Assembly (NCBI RefSeq): GCF_004323185.1
Contig: NZ_NAPS01000001.1
Coordinates: forward strand, 2,664,828 to 2,700,977
Length of the DNA: 36,150 bases
Direction: 5' to 3'
From: Westiellopsis prolifica IICB1
GTDB taxonomy: Bacteria > Cyanobacteriota > Cyanobacteriia > Cyanobacteriales > Nostocaceae
Numbering within the stretch: the first letter of the stretch is position 1; every line of letters begins with the position of its first letter. The notes under the pieces are model-generated. The model saw only the letters and a list, made by a program, of their open reading frames with translations. It ran no database searches and was not told where the DNA came from. The position numbers and the translations under genes are program-made. Shown in pieces: positions 8,527 to 14,589 of this stretch.

Positions 8527-8796
8527 TTCTGACTCAGGCTGTTTTCGATATTTTGATGTTTTCATCTGGTGATGGTTCAGGCAAATCAAATTCAAAAAAT
8601 TTTGTCTCAATACTCAGATCATTCAAAAAGACTTCTAGCCAAACAAATGTCAAAATACACCTATTTATTATAAAAATTAACAACAGTATTGTTTGAAAAA
8701 TAACAACACTAACGCCATCCATAATACAGTAAACAGTGAACAGTTAACAGTTAACAGTGAGTAATAGAATTTGATAACTGATAACTGATAACTGGT
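8527..8796. other. Spacer with simple repeats; left flank of the IscB insertion
   Basis: AT-rich DNA. The first bases from 8527 are the expected template of the IscB guide. A run of ACAGTTA/ACAGTGA-like units covers 8726-8759 and GATAACTG is repeated three times at 8772-8794, forming filler repeats next to the VOC gene stop. A 62-codon minus-strand ORF (8534-8722) ending in LPEPSPDENIKISKTA looks faintly protein-like. It has no recognised family and I do not annotate it. Confidence 0.5.
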
Positions 8797-9825
8797 CTAA
8801 TTCCCAATCAAATTCCAAAAATACCCATCCGGTGCGACAAAGGAAAAACTTGGTTCTTTAAATTCATTTTCAGCAACAGTTGTAAATTTTTGTACAGAAC
8901 TTGCCTTGATGCGATCGCAAAATTGATTGAGTCCTCGCACTCGATAAGTATACAAACACATTCCCAGACTACCTGGTTGTGCTGCTTCATAGCGAGAATC
9001 TAGATTTATGGAACTGGGGAAGCGAACAATATAAAGTCTACCGCTACGTGCTGCCATAAAATCAGTTGTGGAAGAACGTGGATCATCAAAAGCGGTAACA
9101 AAAAACTTTTCACCTGGTTGGAGATCAAAAATTTCTCTTCCAGCTAGAGATGATTCGTAGCTAGTCTCTATATCATCACGCACCCGTAACAAACCCAAAA
9201 CTTGATCATAAAACTTCAATGTTTCCTTAGTGTCATCTTGAACTACCATCCCGATGTGGGTAAACTGACTCGTCTTGAGAGGAGAATTAAGATCAATATT
9301 TCCGTAATCCGGGAGTGTATAACCAAACCTTTGAAAAAAAACTTGTCGTGTCAATGGTTGTAGCAATAGCATTTCACGCACCCCAACCATCCTGTCAATA
9401 AAAGGACGCTTTTTGTTTTCTTTGTTATAAATTACTTCCCAATGTGGACGGGTAAACCAAAGCGGCCAACCAGCGGCTTTTGCTTCTTCTATATGATTTA
9501 AGATGTTGATAATATCGGCAGTTAAAGTTGTTGCCCAACGATTACCCTTCACTTTCATTGATCCCATCTTTAACCCGTTATTTATAGGGTTTTGCCAAAT
9601 CATCAGACGAATCAAACCATGGTCTGCATGTTGGTGGTAAAGGCGAATTGAGCGTAAAAACGAGTCCACACCATACAATTGTTTCGCAACACTTGCTGAT
9701 AACTCGCCCTGTTCACCAATACGATAACCAAATTGCTCCCAATACTGAATCGCTGCAATTGGTTCTGGAACGCCAATGCATACTTCATAGATGCCTTCTA
9801 TTACATTTTGTTGTCCCTGATGCAT
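8797..9825 (-). CDS. VOC-superfamily protein (glyoxalase/dioxygenase fold), two modules
   Basis: 342 residues. The C-terminal half (about 185-340) is a clear vicinal-oxygen-chelate module. It opens with TSQFTHIGMVVQDDTKETLKFYDQVLGL, where the His would be the first metal ligand, and closes with the FVAPDGYFWNLIGN strand typical of these domains. The N-terminal half (EGIYEVCIGVPEPIAAIQYWEQFGYRIG) is a second, more divergent module, giving the paired-module build seen in bleomycin-resistance and extradiol-dioxygenase relatives. The substrate cannot be told. It stands as a single gene with a repeat-filled spacer downstream, and the divergently transcribed cyclase gene starts 273 bp away. The 9826-10098 spacer has no clear feature beyond AT-rich sequence with a TATAAAAT box near 10064. 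Confidence 0.78.
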   Translation of the reverse strand: MHQGQQNVIEGIYEVCIGVPEPIAAIQYWEQFGYRIGEQGELSASVAKQLYGVDSFLRSIRLYHQHADHGLIRLMIWQNPINNGLKMGSMKVKGNRWATTLTADIINILNHIEEAKAAGWPLWFTRPHWEVIYNKENKKRPFIDRMVGVREMLLLQPLTRQVFFQRFGYTLPDYGNIDLNSPLKTSQFTHIGMVVQDDTKETLKFYDQVLGLLRVRDDIETSYESSLAGREIFDLQPGEKFFVTAFDDPRSSTTDFMAARSGRLYIVRFPSSINLDSRYEAAQPGSLGMCLYTYRVRGLNQFCDRIKASSVQKFTTVAENEFKEPSFSFVAPDGYFWNLIGN

Positions 9826-10098
9826 AGTTTTGTATATATGTGCAACAAAAAGTTAACTTGAATCAACCGTGAGTAAAGATGCCTGGGTTTTTACAGAAGT
9901 GACGCTATTTTGAATTTTGAGGTGCCATTGTCAATTTCGCTGTGATCCAGCAGCACCCACTACAAAAATTGTAAACATTAAATAAACATTAAATTTTTTT
10001 GGACTAACTCTTGGATTTTCCCTAAAGAAAAGGTTAAAAATTTTACATGTAGATTTTTACTTGTATAAAATTTACGCAAATACCACAAGAATGATGTC

Positions 10099-11931
10099 TT
10101 GACTTCCAAGGTTTCAACTAGTTTTCTCATTTTTCGTAAAACAAAGGCGGGTGCAGTGTATCAGCAATACGGACATTACTACCTATGTCAAGCACAACTG
10201 ACATGGCTTCCAGTTATATCTGATTCTGCGATCGCCTTCGCATATTACTTATTTCCCATCATGGTTGTTTATTCTCCTCACAAACGACAAGATTTAGTTT
10301 TTAAGTGTATATACATAGGTTTTGCATGTTTAAATGTGATATGCGGTACAATAATTTTCCTGAACGTTTGGATGTTTTTGCATCCAGAGTATTGGTTGCT
10401 AGATTTACTCAAAGCGATCGCGGCTTCTAGTTCAGTGTGTACTATGATTTTACTGATGCGATCGCTTCCTCAATTTCTGACTATTTTCAACTTGACAGAA
10501 CTAAAGCCAGCCAATCAGCAGCTAGAACTAGAAATCAAAGAACGCCATTTTGCTGAAGAAGCGTTACGGGAAAGTAAAGAGCGTTTTCACAATGCTTTTG
10601 ATTATGCTGCTATTGGTATGGCTTTAGTGGGTTTAAACGGTAGTTGGCTACAAGTAAATCATGCTTTGTGTGAAATTGTCGGTTACTCAGAAGCAGAATT
10701 ACTAGCTAAAACCTGCCAAGATATCACCCATGCAGAAGATTTAGATACTGACTTTGACTACGTACGTCAACTTTTAACTGGTGAGATTCGCTGTTATCAC
10801 ATAGAGAAGCGGTATATACACAAGCTAGGACATGTGGTATGGATTTTGTTAAGTGTGTCGCTAGTGTGTGATATCCACGGTCAACCACTATATTTTATTA
10901 CTCAGATTCAAGATATCACCGAGCGCAAGCAACTCGAACAACGCAACCATGAAATTGCTCTACTCACTCAAATGAGCGATATTTTGCAAGCTTGTCTGAC
11001 GGTTGAAGAAGCATATAAAGTCATTGCTCAGTTAATCCAACCCTTGTTTCCTCAAACATCAGGTGGAGTGTTTATGATTAATTCCTCAAAACACTTTGTC
11101 GAAGCTGTGACAACTTGGGGTGACTTAACTGTTGCAAGTAAAACAGTATTTTCAGCCAAGCAGTGTTGGGCTTTACGACGAGGACGCGCGCATTTTTCCA
11201 CATCTGAGCAACAGAGTTTACACTGTAGCCACATTGAAGAATCATTTGCAGGGGAAGCTCTTTGTGTACCAATGATGGCTCAAGGTGAAGCTTTGGGAAT
11301 GTTGCATTTCCATTCCCCAGAAAAAGGACAACTCACAGCAGCTAAACAACAACTAGCTTCTGCGGTTTCGGAACGCATCGCCTTAGCTTTAGCCAACCTA
11401 CGGCTCACAGAAGCATTGCGACAGCAGAGTATTCGTGATCCTCTCACAGGTTTATTTAATCGCCGCTATTTAGAAGAATCTTTAGAACGAGAAATCAGCC
11501 GCGCCGAACGCAGTCACAAACATGTGGGCATTATTATGATCGATGTTGATCATTTTAAAAGCTTCAACGATAAATTTGGTCACGAAGCAGGTGATGTTGT
11601 GTTGCGCGAACTCGGTGGATTTTTGAAAAAACAAATTCGCAAAGCTGATATTGCTTGTCGGTATGGGGGCGAAGAAATAATGTTGATTTTACCAGAAAGT
11701 TCTTTGGAAGTTTGTCAACAAAGAGCCGAGCGCATTCGCCAAACAGTCAAACTTTTAGCTCTCCACCATCAACATCAGAAACTTGATAGCATGAGTTTGT
11801 CATTGGGAGTAGCCATGTATCCAGAACATGGTATAACAGGTGCAGCAGTCATAGAAGCAGCCGATACAGCTTTATATATTGCCAAAAAAACCGGACGCGA
11901 TCGCGTCGTCATTGCTCAATCTCAGGTTTAG
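10099..11931 (+). CDS. Diguanylate cyclase with ethylene-receptor-like membrane domain, PAS and GAF
   Basis: 610 residues. Residues 34-130 form three membrane helices that align without gaps to the plant ETR1/cyanobacterial Etr1 ethylene-binding domain. Asp42, Tyr49, Pro53 and Cys82 match ETR1 Asp25, Tyr32, Pro36 and Cys65, but the His69 copper ligand is Ile86 (ICGTII). A coiled stretch (135-160), a PAS domain (about 160-278), a GAF domain (about 285-435) and a GGDEF domain (445-605) follow. The active-site loop is RYGGEEI (GGEE at 523-526), and RKAD (514-517), five residues upstream, is the product-inhibition site. It should make cyclic di-GMP at the membrane. The start is uncertain: TTG 10099 is the only in-frame candidate before the membrane domain, no good ribosome site is visible, and ATG 10091/10094 runs into TGA in another frame. 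Confidence 0.85.
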   Translation: MTSKVSTSFLIFRKTKAGAVYQQYGHYYLCQAQLTWLPVISDSAIAFAYYLFPIMVVYSPHKRQDLVFKCIYIGFACLNVICGTIIFLNVWMFLHPEYWLLDLLKAIAASSSVCTMILLMRSLPQFLTIFNLTELKPANQQLELEIKERHFAEEALRESKERFHNAFDYAAIGMALVGLNGSWLQVNHALCEIVGYSEAELLAKTCQDITHAEDLDTDFDYVRQLLTGEIRCYHIEKRYIHKLGHVVWILLSVSLVCDIHGQPLYFITQIQDITERKQLEQRNHEIALLTQMSDILQACLTVEEAYKVIAQLIQPLFPQTSGGVFMINSSKHFVEAVTTWGDLTVASKTVFSAKQCWALRRGRAHFSTSEQQSLHCSHIEESFAGEALCVPMMAQGEALGMLHFHSPEKGQLTAAKQQLASAVSERIALALANLRLTEALRQQSIRDPLTGLFNRRYLEESLEREISRAERSHKHVGIIMIDVDHFKSFNDKFGHEAGDVVLRELGGFLKKQIRKADIACRYGGEEIMLILPESSLEVCQQRAERIRQTVKLLALHHQHQKLDSMSLSLGVAMYPEHGITGAAVIEAADTALYIAKKTGRDRVVIAQSQV

Positions 11932-12041
11932 CGGGGAACCCCACCCTGCTGTTCACGGGGGGATTGAGGGGGGTTCATTCGACTTTTGCAAGAGACTCCA
12001 TGAGCTGCGCTCACAAAAAACAATGAAAATGATGGTGGAAC

Positions 12042-12155
12042 CAATACGGTTCGGATAAGACAAATCGATTGGCATTTAAATCCTGTAGAGACGCGATATA
12101 TCGCGTCTCTACATATCCAAAATTATGACGAAAAATTCTTAACCGAACCGTATTG
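12042..12155. mobile_element. MITE, CAATACGGTT family, copy 1 (114 bp)
   Basis: Ends are CAATACGGTTCGG(A/T)TAAGA in inverted orientation (19 bp, one mismatch). The centre is the perfect 30-bp palindrome 12084-12113 (TGTAGAGACG to CGTCTCTACA). The element is flanked by a perfect 10-bp direct duplication ATGGTGGAAC (12032-12041 and 12156-12165). It encodes nothing, so a transposase elsewhere would have moved it. The preceding spacer from 11932 holds only a GGGGAACCCC-rich inverted repeat. Confidence 0.93.
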
Positions 12156-12210
12156 ATGGTGGAACGATTTTTTTACGGTTTCAGCCTCTATTTTCAAGCC
12201 AGGTCTAAAG

Positions 12211-12441
12211 AACATCGCGACGTTTGTGGCTAACATCGCGACATTTGTGGCTAACGTCGCGACGTTTGTGGCTAACGTCGTGACGTTTGTGGCTAACGTC
12301 GTGACGTTTGTGGCTAACGTCGCGATGTTTGTGGCTAACGTCGCGATGTTTGTGGCTAACGTCGTGACGTTCATAAAGAACATCACGACATTTGGGGCTA
12401 ACGTCGCGATGTTCTTTATGAATGAAACGACATTCGTCACA
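12211..12441. repeat. 21-bp tandem array of palindromes, 11 units
   Basis: Units at 12211, 12232, 12253 and so on every 21 bp. The consensus is AACGTCGCGACGTT (a 14-bp palindrome) plus the spacer TGTGGCT. Units 8, 10 and 11 carry altered spacers. Substitutions fall mostly in the CpG-like positions of the palindrome (CGTC to CATC, CGCG to CGTG). Because 21 is divisible by three, several frames on both strands stay open and yield heptapeptide repeats (ATFVANV), but no ribosome site or family supports translation. Confidence 0.93.
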
Positions 12442-12486
12442 AACGTCAAAGCGATGGTGCAAAGTAGGCGCTACGCGATTGCACGC

Positions 12487-12651
12487 CTACGGTGTACACA
12501 CAAGTATACGCCGCAAGGGTTTCAACTCTTTTAGCCCCATAAATACCCAAGTTTCGGTCAACTGAAAACTCCATTTATCAGGCTAATTTTAAGGCTAGGG
12601 TAACGAAACCAAGTTTTAGGTGGGATTTCAAGACTTGTGTGTACACCGTAG
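12487..12651. repeat. Element with 19-bp perfect terminal inverted repeats (CTACGGTGTACACACAAGT)
   Basis: CTACGGTGTACACACAAGT (12487-12505) is perfectly inverted at 12633-12651. The 127-bp interior is non-coding. The same ends occur about 4.6 kb away at 17077-17363, with a near-equal length once the nested MITE is removed but a different interior. No target duplication is evident, so mobility is inference. Confidence 0.75.
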
Positions 12652-12753
12652 CACATAGAATATTTTTCACAACTTTTCAGGAAATCTACGAATTGATATT
12701 GGTGTTATTTAAGGGGCAACCCCAAATGTTTTTACATAAATCAAAGATAAATT

Positions 12754-13056
12754 ATGAAACGTACAATCTCATTGGTAATCGGTATCGTTCTCTCATTCAT
12801 GATGATGTTTAGTTCTGTTGCAATGGCTGATGAACTGCAAGTTGCTACACCAACAACCCCATCAGAAGTAACTACATCAGAAGTAGTTCCAGTCACGCCA
12901 ACAGAAACGAGTCAACCCTCAGTAGCACAGCCAAAAGCTAGCGATATTGTGGATAAAGGGAACTTAAAGCCAATTAAATTAAAGCCTCAATGCAACGTCC
13001 CGTGTGAGGGTGGTGCTGCTGGATATATTTCACAAGGCTTTTGCGTACCATGTTAA
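12754..13056 (+). CDS. Small secreted protein with conserved Cys-rich C-terminal tail (paralogue 1)
   Basis: 100 residues, no family recognised. An N-terminal signal peptide of about 24 residues (MKRTISLVIGIVLSF, cleavage probably after AMA) is followed by a Thr/Pro/Val-rich low-complexity linker (about 27-75). A compact tail, CNVPCEGGAAGY then CVPC, ends exactly at the stop. The four Cys residues in two CXnC pairs suggest two disulfides or a metal site after export. Paralogue 2 (13634-13957) keeps the signal peptide pattern and the tail but not the linker. The start ATG follows AAAGATAAATT, shared with paralogue 2. A perfect 13-bp hairpin lies 111 bp downstream. Function unknown; possible roles are a surface or periplasmic peptide. 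Confidence 0.75.
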   Translation: MKRTISLVIGIVLSFMMMFSSVAMADELQVATPTTPSEVTTSEVVPVTPTETSQPSVAQPKASDIVDKGNLKPIKLKPQCNVPCEGGAAGYISQGFCVPC

Positions 13057-13347
13057 AACTAGCATGAATTAGCGATAAATTAATAAATATTAGGGTGCGT
13101 TACGTCTTTGGTATCACGCACCACTTTATCTGAATCTATATGATTTGTGATAATTGCAGAGCTTAGATCCCCGACTTCTCAAAAGAAGTCGGGGATATTG
13201 TGTCTGACAAATGATTTGCAGGGTAAGCTGTTCCACAAAAATCCTTATACATATTGGATTAATCGTATAACACCACAACTGTGCGCCTCTACCATTGCGA
13301 TCGCAGTGGGAATATAAAATAGGCTTGATATAGTAATCCTATCTGAT
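13057..13347. repeat. Duplicated 3' flank, copy 1 (of 13958-14253)
   Basis: About 290 bp after the stop of paralogue 1 is nearly identical to the region after paralogue 2. By eye there are about seven substitutions and one short indel near AAATATT. It contains a GGTGCGT/ACGCACC inverted repeat (13095-13123), the hairpin at 13167-13196 and a HIP1 octamer. Similarity stops abruptly at CTATCTGAT. This marks a tandem segmental duplication of roughly 0.9-kb period. Confidence 0.92.
13167..13196 (+). terminator. 13-bp perfect hairpin, possible terminator (copy 1)
   Basis: ATCCCCGACTTCT pairs perfectly with AGAAGTCGGGGAT around a CAAA loop. No long T-run follows (ATTGTGTCT), so a classic Rho-independent terminator is not certain. 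It is kept unchanged in the duplicated copy and may be a dispersed palindromic repeat. Confidence 0.5.
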
Positions 13348-13366
13348 GATTTAGAAATGCTATATA

Positions 13367-13518
13367 ATATCAAGTTCGGATAATTAGTTATACTTCCCAC
13401 AGTTATTGCACCCCACCCCTTAATCCCCTAAGCGCGTGCGCTTAGGGGAGGTTTTGGCGTTAGACAAAACCGGGGTGGGGTTCAGAGGGAATCATAAGTA
13501 ATCAGGCGAACTTGATAT
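13367..13518. mobile_element. MITE-like inverted-repeat element (ATATCAAGTTCG ends), 152 bp
   Basis: ATATCAAGTTCG (13367-13378) is inverted at 13507-13518. The arms continue to pair imperfectly through TACTTCCC/GGGAATCA and ACCCCACCCC/GGGGTGGGGT. The centre carries the palindrome AAGCGCGTGCGCTT. A single arm of the same element recurs at 17373-17439. No clear target duplication is seen. It occupies the 13348-13633 spacer between the two paralogues. Confidence 0.8.
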
Positions 13519-13633
13519 AACATCCCGTGTCCACGTACTGCTGGATATCTGCTATGAAATATTTGTATAGCATGTTAAAACTCACATGGATTAGTGATAA
13601 GTTTAAAAAGTATATGAAATCAAGAGATAAATT

Positions 13634-13957
13634 ATGAAACGCAACATATATCTGGTCATAGCTTTCGCTTTATCATTCCTAATGATGTTTGCCATTTCTT
13701 GGGCTGGCAAAACTCAAGTTCAAGCTCAAACCCCGCTACTGACATCAGAACAAAGTGACGTAGAAATAGTTAAAGTCCGACCTGTAAATGCAAGTAAGGC
13801 GGTTTCCTCCCTAACCCGGACAACTGTTAACGATGAAGTTGCACAAGAGGCAAAAGCGCAGATACTCAAGTCTATCAATTTAGGACCTCAATGCAACGTC
13901 CCATGTCCAGGTGGTGCTGCTGGATATATGTCGGGAAACATTTGCTTTCCATGTTAA
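13634..13957 (+). CDS. Small secreted protein with conserved Cys-rich C-terminal tail (paralogue 2)
   Basis: 107 residues. The signal peptide (MKRNIYLVIAFALSFLMMF, probable cleavage near the AQA at about residue 33 or after SWA) precedes a hydrophilic linker unlike that of paralogue 1. The same tail follows: CNVPCPGGAAGYMSG, then CFPC at the stop. Only the first few codons and the last 25 or so codons resemble paralogue 1 closely. The non-coding DNA after the stop is almost identical, so the linker has been replaced or has diverged fast. The start is fixed by the shared AGATAAATTATGAAACG context. Export to periplasm or surface is a confident reading. Nothing in the sequence assigns a function. 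Confidence 0.75.
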   Translation: MKRNIYLVIAFALSFLMMFAISWAGKTQVQAQTPLLTSEQSDVEIVKVRPVNASKAVSSLTRTTVNDEVAQEAKAQILKSINLGPQCNVPCPGGAAGYMSGNICFPC

Positions 13958-14253
13958 AACTTGCATGAATGAGCGATAAATTAATAAATATTTAAGATAA
14001 GGTGCGTTACGGCTTTGGTATCACGCACCACTTTATCTGAATCTATATGATTTGTGATAATTGCAGAGCTTAGATCCCCGACTTCTCAAAAGAAGTCGGG
14101 GATCTTGTTTCTCACAAATGATTTGCAGGGTAAGCTGTTCCACAAAAATCCTTATACATATTGGATTAATCGTATAACACCACAACTGTGCGCCTCTACC
14201 ATTGCGATCGCAGTGAGAATATAAAATAGGCTTGATATAGTAATCCTATCTGA
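13958..14253. repeat. Duplicated 3' flank, copy 2
   Basis: The near-identical partner of 13057-13347. It includes the GGTGCGT/ACGCACC inverted repeat, the ATCCCCGACTTCT hairpin and the HIP1 octamer. After CTATCTGAT the two copies diverge, and another GGTGCGTTA/TAACGCACC hairpin (14268-14298) follows here. Confidence 0.92.
14074..14103 (+). terminator. 13-bp perfect hairpin, possible terminator (copy 2)
   Basis: Same stem and CAAA loop as at 13167-13196. It is followed by CTTGTTTCTC, slightly more T-rich than copy 1 but still not a full T-tract. Confidence 0.5.
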
Positions 14254-14302
14254 TTTGTGAAAATTGCCGGTGCGTTAGGTGTTCCACCATAACGCACCCT
14301 AC

Positions 14303-14405
14303 TAGCGTGTCTAGACTAAAATGCTGCAATAAATCTCTTCTTCCTTCTCTGCGTTCTCTGCGCCTCTGCGGTTTATTAATGCACTATTTTAGCCTTGACA
14401 CGCTA
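14303..14405. mobile_element. Inverted-repeat element with TAGCGTGTC ends (103 bp)
   Basis: TAGCGTGTCTAGACTAAAAT (14303-14322) matches the inverted right end, whose complement reads TAGCGTGTCAAGGCTAAAAT, with three mismatches. Pairing continues to TGCA. A 4-bp direct repeat CTAC flanks both sides (14299-14302 and 14406-14409) and is a possible target duplication. The interior contains the TTCTCTGCG/CCTCTGCGG filler also seen at 29641-29670. Confidence 0.65.
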
Positions 14406-14449
14406 CTACCAGTTAGATATTTTTTGAAAAGATTGTTTGTCATTCCACC

Positions 14450-14486
14450 AGATGTAGAGACGTAGCATTGCTACGTCTCCACATCT
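14450..14486. repeat. Hairpin repeat, TGTAGAGACG family (variant arms)
   Basis: AGATGTAGAGACGTAGCA pairs with the complementary TGCTACGTCTCCACATCT half with one bulge-like mismatch. It has the TGTAGAGACG outer arm and a self-complementary centre (GTAGCA/TGCTAC) different from the other copies. It lies in the spacer upstream of the exoprotein gene. Confidence 0.8.
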
Positions 14487-14589
14487 GCAATAGCATATAA
14501 GTAGCATTTCCACAATGTTTCTGCTTACTGACAATTAACAAATAATTTGTTTATTCTAAATCGAATCATTCCTAATTCATAAACTGTTG

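Noticed and set aside
8534-8722. 62-codon minus-strand ORF upstream of the IscB element
   Set aside because: The C-terminal half looks mildly protein-like, but there is no start signal, no recognised family and it abuts an element end. It could be a remnant of an interrupted gene; not supportable.
12205-12534. ORFs on both strands through the 21-bp array (ATFVANV / ATLATNV heptapeptides)
   Set aside because: The period is a multiple of three, so several frames stay open automatically. There is no ribosome site, no family, and equal openness on both strands.
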